Shown here: in pieces, positions 1-8,285 of the stretch
How positions within the stretch are numbered: the first letter of the stretch is position 1
Layout of the letters: each line of letters opens with the position of its first letter
Assembly: GCF_016756615.1 (NCBI RefSeq)
Contig: NZ_AP023262.1
Location: 2,478,501 to 2,542,500, forward strand
DNA from: Mesorhizobium sp. L-8-3
GTDB lineage: Bacteria > Pseudomonadota > Alphaproteobacteria > Rhizobiales > Rhizobiaceae
Length of the DNA stretch: 64,000 bases
Reading direction: 5' to 3'
The notes under the pieces: model-generated
Seen by the model: only the letters and a program-made list of their open reading frames with translations
What the model was told of the DNA's origin: nothing
Database searches by the model: none
Position numbers and translations under genes: made by a program

Positions 1-21
1 TCCAGTGGGAGGGGTCGAACC

Positions 22-1065
22 GTGACCGACGGCAGAGACAATGGCCAGGGTCGTTTCGTGAGCGCCCAGGCCGTCGCCGAACGGGCGGGCGTGTCCCGCT
101 CCGCGGTCTCGCGAGCCTTCACCCCTGGCGCAAGCATAGCGCCGGCAACCCTGGCCAGGGTGCACGAGGCGGCCGCCGCCCTCGGCTACCAGGTCAACGA
201 TCTCGCCCGGGGCCTTCTCGCCAATCGCAGCCGGTTGGTCGGGCTGGTGACCTCTGACGCCGACACACCGTTCCGCGCCCAGATGATCGCCGCGCTGTCG
301 CAGGCCTTGATCGAGCGTGGCAACATGCCGGCGATCATCAACATCGGCACCACCACGGAAGACATTGCGAATGCCAGCCGGCAGTTGCTGCGTTACCGGG
401 CGGAGGCGACCGTCTTCCTGTCAGGCTCGCCGCCGGAGAGCCTGGTCGAGCTGACGCGCCGCAACGGACAGCCGCTGATCCTGATCAACCGAGCCGAGAC
501 GGGCCTCGACAGCGTTCATTGCGACGACAGGGACGGTGCGCAGCAGGCCTTCGGGATCCTGTCCATGACCGGAGCCCGCCGCTTCGCCGTGATCAACAAG
601 GAGGATCCGAGCCCGAGCCTTGCCGTTCGCGAGCGCGCCTTCGCCGAGTTCGCAGCCGCGTCGGGATTCAAGCCGACGATCGTGAGGGCCGGTCACTCCG
701 ACTATGACGGCGGACGGGAGGCGGCGCGGCAATTGCTGGCGCGAGGACCGGCACCTGACGCGATCTTCTGCGTCAACGACCTGATGGCGTTCGGGACGCT
801 CGATCATTTGCGCGGCGCGGGCCTGCGTGTACCAGACAACGTGTCGGTCATCGGCTTCGACGACGTTCCCATTGCCGCGTGGGCCTCCTACAGGCTGACC
901 ACGCTGCGGCAGGACCCCCGGCGCATCGCCCGCGAGGTCGTGTCGATCCTCGACCGGCGCCTCTCCGATCCGGACCTGCCGCCGATGTCGGTCCATATCC
1001 CGGTCGAGCTCGTAGTTCGCGAAACCGTCAAGACCCGCCGGCAGGAGGCGCGTCTTCGCAAATAG
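22..1065 (+). CDS. LacI/GalR-family transcriptional regulator
   Basis: A 347-residue DNA-binding repressor-type protein. The N-terminal helix-turn-helix (about residues 14-60) contains the LacI-type stretch AERAGVSRSAVSRAF, followed by a hinge and a periplasmic-binding-protein-like sensor domain (about 70-335) with the typical VIGFDDVPIA segment near the C-terminus. The start is a GTG preceded by a purine-rich gggagggg. The glycerophosphodiesterase gene follows after 15 bp and then the phosphatase, so the regulator probably belongs to, or controls, an operon for a phosphorylated glycerol or polyol compound. The ligand cannot be deduced. Confidence 0.9.
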   Translation: MTDGRDNGQGRFVSAQAVAERAGVSRSAVSRAFTPGASIAPATLARVHEAAAALGYQVNDLARGLLANRSRLVGLVTSDADTPFRAQMIAALSQALIERGNMPAIINIGTTTEDIANASRQLLRYRAEATVFLSGSPPESLVELTRRNGQPLILINRAETGLDSVHCDDRDGAQQAFGILSMTGARRFAVINKEDPSPSLAVRERAFAEFAAASGFKPTIVRAGHSDYDGGREAARQLLARGPAPDAIFCVNDLMAFGTLDHLRGAGLRVPDNVSVIGFDDVPIAAWASYRLTTLRQDPRRIAREVVSILDRRLSDPDLPPMSVHIPVELVVRETVKTRRQEARLRK

Positions 1066-1080
1066 GGAGACCAGCCGGGT

Positions 1081-1890
1081 ATGTCCTTCAGCTTCCTGGC
1101 CCGCGAGGCGGGGCATGTCCATGTCTGCGGCCACCGCGGCTACAGCCTCTGTTATCCGGAGAACACGCTGCCGGCGCTCGAGGCGGCCCGGACGGCAGGC
1201 GCGACCACGGTCGAGATCGACGTCGTACTGACTGCAGACGGCGAGCCGATCGTCCTGCACGATCTGACCGTCGACCGGACAACGGACGGGCATGGCTTCG
1301 CAGCCGACCTCGACCTTGAGCAGATCCGCCGACTGGATGCCGGCGTCCGGTTCGATCCCGCCTTCGCCGGTACGAAGATTCCGACCGTCGCGGAGACGCT
1401 CGACTGGGCCAAAGCGGCGGATATGGGGATCGTACTGGAGATCAAGGAGGCGGAGCGGCCGGAGCTCGCCGCCGATCGCGTAGCGGCATTGCTCAGAGCA
1501 ACGGGGACGCTCGACCGCGTCATCGTGATCGGCTTTGACCATGCGGTTCTGAAGCGCGCCGTAGAGCGCCATCCGGGACTCAAGACCGAAGCAATCACCC
1601 ATGCCCGCCATGCGGACCTCATCGGGGTACTGCAGGCTTGCGGCGCGGCTTCGGTCTCGATCGAGCTCGACATGTTCCACCCCGACGATGCGAGGGCATT
1701 GCATGAAGCGGGTCTTGGCAATCGTCTCAGCATGCCTCGCCCGGACAAACTCGCCGAATACTGGCAAGGCGGCCGCGACCCGCTGCCGAAAATCGTGCAG
1801 TGGATCGCCGATGGGCTGGTCGACTCGATTTCCGGCGACGATGTGCCGTTCATCGCTCGCCTCGTCAAACAAGCCGGCCACGCCAGTTGA
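1081..1890 (+). CDS. Glycerophosphodiester phosphodiesterase
   Basis: A 269-residue GDPD-family TIM-barrel enzyme, expected to hydrolyse glycerophosphodiesters to glycerol-3-phosphate and an alcohol. The family signature is visible as CGHRGYS (residues 17-23) with PENT (26-29), the metal-binding pair EIDV (46-49) and the catalytic-type VLHD (58-61). There is no signal peptide, so it is probably cytoplasmic (UgpQ-like). A gggaga ribosome-binding site precedes the ATG. It lies between the LacI gene and a phosphatase on the same strand, suggesting joint processing of an imported glycerophosphodiester. The exact substrate is unknown. Confidence 0.88.
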   Translation: MSFSFLAREAGHVHVCGHRGYSLCYPENTLPALEAARTAGATTVEIDVVLTADGEPIVLHDLTVDRTTDGHGFAADLDLEQIRRLDAGVRFDPAFAGTKIPTVAETLDWAKAADMGIVLEIKEAERPELAADRVAALLRATGTLDRVIVIGFDHAVLKRAVERHPGLKTEAITHARHADLIGVLQACGAASVSIELDMFHPDDARALHEAGLGNRLSMPRPDKLAEYWQGGRDPLPKIVQWIADGLVDSISGDDVPFIARLVKQAGHAS

Positions 1891-1900
1891 GAAGATCGCC

Positions 1901-2707
1901 ATGGCTCGGATGCAACCGGATGTTCTCGATAACCGCCTGGGGGCGGCGGAAGCCGTGGTCCGCGAAGCAGGCCGGCTCGCCGCCGACCATTTTGCCCGGC
2001 GCGAGCTTTTGAGTATCGACCGCAAGGGTGCGCAGGACCTGGTGAGCGAGGCCGACCGCGAATGCGAAGACCTCATCGTCACCGGTCTCGGCCGCCTGTT
2101 TCCCGAGGACGGCTTTCTCGGCGAGGAGCGCGGCTCCCGCAACCCGAAGGCGCCTGCCGTCTGGGTGATCGACCCGATCGACGGTACGCATAATTTCCTG
2201 ACCGGCATTCCGTTCTGGTGCGTCTCCGTCGGCATGGTCGTCGACGGTGCGTTGGCGCTCGGGATCATCTACGCCCCGCTCGCAGCGGAGCTGTTTTCGG
2301 CGAGGAAGGACGGCGGCGCCTTCCTCAACGGCCGGCCGATCAAGGTGAGCGGCGAAGCCGACCCGACGCGTGCCCGTGTCGCGGTCGGCTTCAGCTACCG
2401 TCGGCCGGTCAAGGAGCATGTCCGCGCGGTCGATGCGCTGCTTTCGGCGGGGTGCGAGTATCTCAGGCTCGGGTCCGGGGCGCTCGGCCTTGCCTATACG
2501 GCAGCGGGGCGCTTCGACGGCTACTGGGAGCGCCATATGAATTCGTGGGACGCCGTGGCGGGCTTGCTGCTGGTCCGCGAAGCCGGCGGCTGGACGAATG
2601 ACTTCGCGGCCGAACACCTGGCGCATGGGAGTGAAATCCTGGCCGCTACGCCGGCGCTGGCCGACATGGTCAAACGGCATGTGAGGTTCGGCAGCCCCGA
2701 AAGGTAG
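1901..2707 (+). CDS. Inositol monophosphatase family protein
   Basis: A 268-residue Mg2+-dependent sugar/inositol phosphatase of the IMPase/FBPase superfamily. Metal ligands are visible as GEE (residues 74-76) and DPIDGTHNF (91-99); the C-terminal WDAVAG motif is present near residue 220. The ATG at 1901 is chosen because it begins the family N-terminus; an in-frame extension upstream would run into the phosphodiesterase gene. The gap to that gene is 10 bp, so the three genes from position 22 probably form one operon. Substrate could be inositol phosphate, histidinol phosphate or another phosphorylated polyol; the neighbours favour a glycerophospho-compound product. Confidence 0.87.
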   Translation: MARMQPDVLDNRLGAAEAVVREAGRLAADHFARRELLSIDRKGAQDLVSEADRECEDLIVTGLGRLFPEDGFLGEERGSRNPKAPAVWVIDPIDGTHNFLTGIPFWCVSVGMVVDGALALGIIYAPLAAELFSARKDGGAFLNGRPIKVSGEADPTRARVAVGFSYRRPVKEHVRAVDALLSAGCEYLRLGSGALGLAYTAAGRFDGYWERHMNSWDAVAGLLLVREAGGWTNDFAAEHLAHGSEILAATPALADMVKRHVRFGSPER

Positions 2708-2990
2708 CCGGCCGTCCGGATCGAAGCCAACTTCGTTCCTTTCGCTTTGCTCGTCCGCCATGCTTTCGCTCCATACGGCGACATGTGGGTGCGAGCGCGA
2801 ATTTCGCCCGCCCCTGCCAAGCGTATCGCACCCGCCGCCGTGCGCAGTCGTGACCAACCTTGACTGATTTTGACCGAAATATGCCCGAACCGCTTGTTTC
2901 AAACCTGTTACAGAGGCGAGTTCGGACAGCATCGGGCAGAAACACGGTTGGCCTATTGTCCCTTCAACAGGGAACAACAAGGCGACGACA

Positions 2991-3398
2991 ATGGCCGGCA
3001 AGAGAACCACATCAGTCGGGAACGGGCACGGACCGGTGCGCGGCTTCGATTTCCCCAGGATCGCGTTGCGCCAGCGCACGCAGGATCATCCGATGGCAAT
3101 GTTCGCGGTGGCCGCTGCCGCCTGCTTTCTCGCCATGGCGCTCATTCCCACATCCGGACCGGCCTTCGCGGCCATCGGCGGAGCGCCGCGCAAGATCGCG
3201 GACGACGTCCGCACCACGCAGAAGACGGCACGCCTGCCCATGTCGGAGACCGAGCGGGCCTGTCAGGGACAGGCCTGGGGCAACGAGTCGCTCGATTGCC
3301 TGCTCGTGATCGCCCGGGAGGCCGGTGACAGGAAGGCTCGTACGATCCGCATGATCGCCAATGCCGAGCCGAACCGGCAGACCCCAAACGTGTTCTGA
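2991..3398 (+). CDS. Small exported or membrane-anchored hypothetical protein
   Basis: A 135-residue protein of unrecognised family. It has a hydrophobic segment from about residue 35 to 58 ending in an AFA-like signal-peptidase site, then a short polar domain with two cysteines (ACQGQ and LDCLL) that could form a disulfide in the periplasm. The start at 2991 is uncertain; an internal Met about 35 residues in would leave a standard signal peptide. A strong terminator follows the stop by about 22 bp, supporting a real transcription unit. The 283 bp upstream hold no gene and presumably carry its promoter. Confidence 0.6.
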   Translation: MAGKRTTSVGNGHGPVRGFDFPRIALRQRTQDHPMAMFAVAAAACFLAMALIPTSGPAFAAIGGAPRKIADDVRTTQKTARLPMSETERACQGQAWGNESLDCLLVIAREAGDRKARTIRMIANAEPNRQTPNVF

Positions 3399-3420
3399 AG
3401 CTTTCAGCCCTCCAGCCTCT

Positions 3421-3458
3421 GGCTCCCTGCCGACCCCTCCGGCAGGGGGCCTTTTTTT
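3421..3458 (+). terminator. Rho-independent terminator
   Basis: A 12-bp stem (GGCTCCCTGCCG with CGGCAGGGGGCC, one G-T wobble) with a 7-nt loop, followed directly by seven T residues. It ends the transcript of the small exported protein and separates it from the convergent histidine kinase gene. Confidence 0.85.
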
Positions 3459-3518
3459 GTTGCGGAGCAGGCTGTTCCTGTTCCCGGCATGCCCAGCCGG
3501 GTCGATTTTCCGCCGTTG

Positions 3519-5606
3519 CTACTTCGTCAGCGTGATCTGGTCGCCGACCGCGGCGAGCACGCCGCGCACGTCGAGCGTGCTGAACGGCTTTTCCAGGATG
3601 AGAGGGCGCAGATGCGGCGCCAGCGCCTCCACCTCGGCACGGGCGCCGATCATGTCGCCGGTGACGAGCACGAAGCGCCGGCTGAGATCGGCGCGATGGT
3701 CGATGATGTCGCGATAGATGCCGATGCCGCTGGAGCCCGGCATGCGCAGGTCGCTGAACACGATGTCGGGCGCGACATCGGGCAGGATCTCGCCGGCCGA
3801 GGTCCAGGCCGACAGCATCACCGACTTGATGCCCATGAGTTCGAGGATATCGGCCAGGGATTCGGCAACGTCGGGTTCGTCGTCGACGATGAGCGCGCGG
3901 CGCAGGCTGGTCGATTGGGCGTGTCCAGTGCCGGCACTATTCTGCGCGCCTGCCGTGGCCGGCAGTTCCACCACGAAACGCGCGCCGCTCGGCTCGGTCG
4001 CCTCGAACCAGACCTTGCCGTTGTGGCGCTCGACGATCGAACGGGAGATCGACAGGCCGATGCCGGTGCCGACCCCCACGGGCTTGGTCGTGAAGTAGGA
4101 TTCGAAGATGCGGGAGCGGATTTCCTCCGGAATGCCCGGCCCGTTGTCCTCGACCGAGAACCCGACGGTGCCGTTCGGGTTCCGGAACGTACGCACCTTG
4201 ATGCGGCGGTCGCGCGGGCTCGATGCCAGCGCATGCTGGCTGTTGACGAGGAAGTTGGCGGCGACCTGGGTGAGGTGGTCGGCATCGGCCATCACCAGCA
4301 CCGCGCCTTCGGCAAATTCGGCGTCGACCCCGATGCCGCTGGTGCGCGCGCCGTAGGCGGTGACTTCGAGCGCCGAGCGCAACACATGGTTGAGGTCGGT
4401 TTCGGCCTGCGCCGTGGGCTGGAGCCGCACCATGCCAAGGAAGCTCTTGACGATGCGGCCGCATCGCTCGGCGGCGGCGCGGACCTTCTCGGCGCGGGCC
4501 TTGGTCTGGGGGTCGACGGCGAATTCATGCAGCAAGGTCGACTGCGCCACCACCACGGCGAGCGGATTGTTGAGCTCATGCGACACGCCGGCCAGCAGCG
4601 AGCCCATCGCCGCGACCTTCTCGTTCTGATGCAGCTTCTCCCGCTGGCGATTGATCTCGTCCTCGGCATAGCGCTTCTCGCGCAGGTCCCGGATCGATCC
4701 GAGAAACAGCCGGCGGTCGGCGATCTTGACCTCCGACGCGGTCAGCTCGATCGGGAAGATCTCGCCCGATGCATGCTGCGAAACCGTCTCGAGCCGGCGG
4801 CCGAGCATGGGTGCGCCGCGCCCGGCCATGTATTCTCCGCCATTGGCGTGGCCGGCCCGGTAATATTCGGGGATGATCGTGTCGAGTATGTCCTGGCCGA
4901 CGATGTCGATGCGCCGATAGCCGAACATCCTTTCGGCGGCCGGGTTGAATTCGACGATCTTGCCCGTTTCGTCGATGATGATGACGGCGTCCAGCGACGC
5001 CTGCAGCATGGCCGCGCGCATGATCTCCGCGACATGCGCATCCGACTGGGAGCGCTCGATGGCGTCGCTGATGGCGATGGCCACGATCTCGGCCGCCGCC
5101 TTCTCCTCGTCGGTCCACTTGCGTTCTCTCAGGCAGTCGTTGATGGCCAGCGATCCCGCTGCCTGGCCGTTGACGAAATAGGGGATCGACAGGAACGATT
5201 TGATGTTCTGGTTTTCGAAGTCCCGCCTGAGGAAGCCGCCGATCTCGCTCGTCAGCCCGGTAAACATCTTGCCCTGCCTGCCTTCCCGGGCGATGCGACC
5301 GAGCAGCTCATCGGAGTGGATGACCGATTGCGGGATGACCGTCGGCATGCCGGAGATGCCCTCGATCTTGTCGTCGACCCAGAATCCGGCCACGGACTGG
5401 ATAAGCCCATGGTCGGGCGCTTCGCGCAGACGGAACAGGATCGTGCGATGCGCCGACATCGAACGGCCGATGAGTTCCAGTGCCCAGCCGAGTTCCTGGC
5501 GCCAGTCCTCTGCCTGCCGCAGCCTTCGCACGATGCGGGCGGCCGCGACGGAAACGCCGGGCTCGACGATGTCCATGTCCATGCTGGGCGGGATCGTCTC
5601 GATCAT
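3519..5606 (-). CDS. Hybrid sensor histidine kinase (GAF-PAS-HisKA-HATPase-REC)
   Basis: A roughly 695-residue cytoplasmic hybrid kinase without membrane segments. Domain order: GAF-like sensor (about 40-185), PAS (about 200-305, with DAVIIIDETGKIVEFNPAAE), a dimerisation domain with the phospho-accepting His in SHELNNPL (about residue 343), an ATPase domain with N-box, DNGPGIP and GTGIGLS, and a C-terminal receiver with VDDEPD, acceptor Asp in FSDLRMPG and LEKPF. The ATG at 5606 is used; an in-frame TTG at 5627 lacks a clear ribosome-binding site. The response regulator gene ends about 30 bp upstream on the same strand, so the two are a cognate operon. The signal is unknown; the GAF and PAS domains suggest an intracellular or redox cue. 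Confidence 0.9.
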   Translation of the reverse strand: MIETIPPSMDMDIVEPGVSVAAARIVRRLRQAEDWRQELGWALELIGRSMSAHRTILFRLREAPDHGLIQSVAGFWVDDKIEGISGMPTVIPQSVIHSDELLGRIAREGRQGKMFTGLTSEIGGFLRRDFENQNIKSFLSIPYFVNGQAAGSLAINDCLRERKWTDEEKAAAEIVAIAISDAIERSQSDAHVAEIMRAAMLQASLDAVIIIDETGKIVEFNPAAERMFGYRRIDIVGQDILDTIIPEYYRAGHANGGEYMAGRGAPMLGRRLETVSQHASGEIFPIELTASEVKIADRRLFLGSIRDLREKRYAEDEINRQREKLHQNEKVAAMGSLLAGVSHELNNPLAVVVAQSTLLHEFAVDPQTKARAEKVRAAAERCGRIVKSFLGMVRLQPTAQAETDLNHVLRSALEVTAYGARTSGIGVDAEFAEGAVLVMADADHLTQVAANFLVNSQHALASSPRDRRIKVRTFRNPNGTVGFSVEDNGPGIPEEIRSRIFESYFTTKPVGVGTGIGLSISRSIVERHNGKVWFEATEPSGARFVVELPATAGAQNSAGTGHAQSTSLRRALIVDDEPDVAESLADILELMGIKSVMLSAWTSAGEILPDVAPDIVFSDLRMPGSSGIGIYRDIIDHRADLSRRFVLVTGDMIGARAEVEALAPHLRPLILEKPFSTLDVRGVLAAVGDQITLTK

Positions 5607-5636
5607 GCGGCCGGTTCCATTGTTCAACCCGGTGCG

Positions 5637-6416
5637 TCAGCCGGCGTCGCCGGCGGGCAGCGAGAAGATGTAGCCCTCGCCGCGAACGGTGCGCAGGAAT
5701 TTCGGGCTGGAGGGATCCTCCTCGATCTTCTTGCGGAGCCGCATGATCCTGATGTCGACGGCGCGCGAGGAATCGGAATCCTCCTCCACGCCGATCGCTT
5801 CGGAGATCGCCGCCCGCGTCAGCAGCCGGTTGGGCCGGCTGAGGAATATCTCCAGCACGTCGAACTCGCTCTTGGAGAGGTCGACGATGGAACCGTCGGG
5901 CGCGGTCACCAGGCGCCCCTCGAAATCGGCGGTGTAGCCGCCGAAGGCCATTGTCCGCCGGGGCGCCTCGCTCTCCGATTTCGCCTGCGCCGGTTCCATT
6001 TGCTGCGGAACGCGCCTAAGCACGCTGCGCACCCGCGCCAGCAGCTCGCGCAGCTCGTAGGGTTTCACGATGTAGTCGTCGGCCCCGATCTCGAGCCCGA
6101 CGATGCGGTCGATCGCCGTGCCCGCGGCGGAAGCGAAGATGATCCCGGCTGACATGGTCGAGCGGATCCAGCGGCCGAGCGACAGGCCGTCCTCGCCAGG
6201 CATGGCGATGTCGAGAATGGCGAGATGAAAGGGACCCTCGGCGGCAAGCGCCCGCATCTCGGCGGCATCGGCGGCCGTCGCGACATCGTAGCCGTTCGCG
6301 CCGAGATATTCCGCGACGGCTTCGCGCAGATCCGGCTCGTCCTCGACGATTACGATGCGTGCTCGCAGTGCTATCTCGCCTCCGCTTTCAGCGGACAGTA
6401 GATTGGGTATAAACAT
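5637..6416 (-). CDS. OmpR-type response regulator
   Basis: A 259-residue two-component regulator: receiver domain (about 20-135) with acidic EDEPD, phospho-acceptor Asp in AILDIAMPG (about residue 69) and the conserved Lys in YIVKPYE, then a winged-helix DNA-binding domain (about 150-255) ending in TVRGEGYIFSLPA. It is the first gene of the operon with the hybrid kinase downstream. Its start lies 41 bp from the start of a divergent regulator gene, so both promoters share a short intergenic region. Confidence 0.92.
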   Translation of the reverse strand: MFIPNLLSAESGGEIALRARIVIVEDEPDLREAVAEYLGANGYDVATAADAAEMRALAAEGPFHLAILDIAMPGEDGLSLGRWIRSTMSAGIIFASAAGTAIDRIVGLEIGADDYIVKPYELRELLARVRSVLRRVPQQMEPAQAKSESEAPRRTMAFGGYTADFEGRLVTAPDGSIVDLSKSEFDVLEIFLSRPNRLLTRAAISEAIGVEEDSDSSRAVDIRIMRLRKKIEEDPSSPKFLRTVRGEGYIFSLPAGDAG

Positions 6417-6457
6417 CTTGTCTAGTTACATCCTCGAACTTGAGACCGGGACTTTTC

Positions 6458-7132
6458 ATGGCGAGGCCAGTCGTTGCGTTGATCGGTTTTTCCGCTGATG
6501 CCGCCACCGAGCTCGACGACTATCTCCAGCGGCGCGGATATGTCGTGCGCCTTGCGGCGGACGGCTGGCAAGGCGATGCGCTGATCGGCGAGGGCGGTGT
6601 CGATGTCGCGGTCGTCGAACTGGCGCTCGAAGACGGCGCCGGTCTCGACCTGCTCCGACGCCACGCCGCCGGCGGCACGCTTTTCATGATGGTGAATGGA
6701 CGGTCCGACCTGATCGACAAGATCCTGGCCCTGGAACTCGGCGCAGCCGACGCTGTCGAGCGTCCTGTCAATCCGCGCGAGATCGCGGCGAGGATCGGCG
6801 GGCTGATCGCCCGGCGAGGCCGGCGCGGCAGCGAGTTGCTGGTCCTCGAGAACGCGACGGTCGACCTGAAGGCCGCTCTGGTGATGCACCGGTCGGGGGG
6901 AGAGGACGCCCTGTCTCCCGGGCAGATCGCGCTGCTTCGGCTGTTTGCCGCCAATCCCCGCACGGTGCTTACCCGCGACGATATCATCGCCGCTGCGCCG
7001 GCCGAGGCAACTGACGCCTTCGACCGGTCGATCGATTCGCGCATCGTGCGGCTTCGCCGCAAGCTCGATACCGAAACGATCACCACGGTGCGCGGCACCG
7101 GCTACCGCTTCGACCCGCCGTCGGGCGGTTGA
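6458..7132 (+). CDS. Response-regulator-like protein with degenerate receiver domain
   Basis: A 224-residue protein with OmpR architecture: N-terminal receiver-like domain (about 1-115) and C-terminal winged helix (about 125-220) with the IDSRIVRLRRKLD and TVRGTGYRFDPP segments. The receiver is degenerate: the acidic metal-binding pair is replaced (ALIGFSADAA), the phospho-acceptor Asp is Glu (AVVELALEDG, residue 54) and the conserved Lys is Arg (VERPV). It is therefore probably phosphorylation-independent. The ATG at 6458 is chosen over an in-frame TTG at 6440. It is divergent from the canonical response regulator/kinase operon and may cross-regulate it. Confidence 0.85.
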   Translation: MARPVVALIGFSADAATELDDYLQRRGYVVRLAADGWQGDALIGEGGVDVAVVELALEDGAGLDLLRRHAAGGTLFMMVNGRSDLIDKILALELGAADAVERPVNPREIAARIGGLIARRGRRGSELLVLENATVDLKAALVMHRSGGEDALSPGQIALLRLFAANPRTVLTRDDIIAAAPAEATDAFDRSIDSRIVRLRRKLDTETITTVRGTGYRFDPPSGG

Positions 7133-7202
7133 GCAGGCAACCCGGCACCGATTTCGGCCGGCCCCGGCGATGGGCGTTCTTATCAGGCGATGCAAGATCG
7201 GG

Positions 7203-7370
7203 TCACCGCGCCTGCTGATGCGACGCGACCTGAACTGCGCCGATGCCGGATCCGGCATGCCCGGCATCGGCGGGCGACTTCAGCAGCACCGCCGCCACCG
7301 CGGCAATGCCGAGCAGTCCCTGGGCATAAAGAAGCGCGGAAAGAACCGCAGCGCCCTTGTTGGCCTTCAT
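7203..7370 (-). CDS. Small single-pass membrane protein (55 aa)
   Basis: A 55-residue protein beginning MKANKGAAVLSALLYAQ, with one hydrophobic helix of about 22 residues (positions 8-30) and a Gly/Ala/His-rich tail. An ideal ribosome-binding site (cggagg, 8 nt before the ATG) supports translation from this start rather than from the longer frame. No family is recognised. It lies alone between the degenerate regulator gene (convergent, 70 bp away) and the L,D-transpeptidase. Confidence 0.55.
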   Translation of the reverse strand: MKANKGAAVLSALLYAQGLLGIAAVAAVLLKSPADAGHAGSGIGAVQVASHQQAR

Positions 7371-7771
7371 GGTCGGATCCTCCGGGAGCGTGCCGGGTGC
7401 GGGGCTTCTGTGGGAGCGGTCCAGAGATGGCCGGCCGGGCTCCCCGCGAGCGAGGGTACACCCGTCGCCACGCCTTTCCCGACCAGCTCGATCGTCCTGC
7501 CGCATTCCATGTCCCGTCCAGACATCCGTGTTTCTATGCGCACAGAATGACAGGGCCCTGTTTCAGGACGATGCCGCGCCGCCCGGCCCCTGTTGCAGGA
7601 TGGTTTCCGGGCGCAACCGAATTGCCGGGCGCGAGGTCAAGCGCGGGACGCTCATATTGCCTGATATGAAACAATTACGAAACATAATTGCGTTTCAGCG
7701 AAATCAATTCGAAACAGCGCGTGCGCATATTGCTCCCATCGAAACGGACCAGTCATCTTTCGGGGGAACAC
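7371..7771. other. Intergenic region without a recognised gene
   Basis: About 400 bp between the divergent small membrane protein gene and the L,D-transpeptidase. It must hold the promoters of both. The last 120 bp are distinctly more AT-rich than the surroundings, as expected for a promoter and leader. No open frame with a convincing start was seen. Confidence 0.5.
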
Positions 7772-8233
7772 ATGACCACCAACTTCGCCAATCGTCTCAT
7801 AAACCTTGCGACATGCACCATGATCGGCTTCGGCGCCTTGCTCGGCTGGGGAGCCGACACCGCAGTCGCGGCCAACAAGATCGTGGCGCGCGTATCGATT
7901 TCGCAGCAGACGATGCGGGTCATGATCGACGGACGGGAAACGTTCCAATGGAAGGTGTCGACCGCGGGCAAGGGCTATGTCACGCCGACCGGTTCGTTCA
8001 CGCCGACCCGCATGCACGAAATGTGGTATTCGAGGAAGTACGACAATGCGCCGATGCCGCATTCGATCTTCTTCCACGGCGGCTATGCCGTGCATGCCAC
8101 GCCGCATGTCAAACGCCTCGGCCGCCCGGCCTCGCATGGCTGCATCCGGCTCCATCCCGACAATGCCGCAGATTTCTACGAGCTGGTCCAGGCCTTCGGC
8201 CCGTCCAACACCCGTATCGTCATCGTTAAATAG
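7772..8233 (+). CDS. L,D-transpeptidase (YkuD domain)
   Basis: A 153-residue exported peptidoglycan-modifying enzyme. A signal peptide (about 1-34, ending AVAA) is followed by a minimal YkuD domain with the active-site signature SHGCIRLHP (catalytic Cys near residue 129) and the upstream HG pair (FFHGGYAVHA). It is expected to form 3-3 cross-links or attach proteins to peptidoglycan in the periplasm. The ATG at 7772 is preceded by gggggaa; the open frame extends further upstream but this start gives a normal signal peptide. Rhizobial genomes carry many such paralogues, so the individual role is not predictable. Confidence 0.9.
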   Translation: MTTNFANRLINLATCTMIGFGALLGWGADTAVAANKIVARVSISQQTMRVMIDGRETFQWKVSTAGKGYVTPTGSFTPTRMHEMWYSRKYDNAPMPHSIFFHGGYAVHATPHVKRLGRPASHGCIRLHPDNAADFYELVQAFGPSNTRIVIVK

Positions 8234-8262
8234 CCGGCGCGCGACTTTCGCCGGGCCTTTAT
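8233..8262. terminator. Possible hairpin terminator between convergent genes
   Basis: Inverted repeat CCGGCG/CGCCGG with a 9-nt loop lies directly after the L,D-transpeptidase stop, followed by a weak T-containing tract. It may serve both converging genes. The stem is short, so the call is tentative. Confidence 0.4.
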
Positions 8263-8285
8263 GTGGCGGGGTCCCCGCCACCCGC

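Noticed and set aside
3489..6152. Very long open frame (887 codons) on the plus strand opposite the kinase and response regulator
   Set aside because: It mirrors two well-supported genes; long antisense frames are expected in GC-rich DNA with GC-biased third positions, and it shows no family motif.
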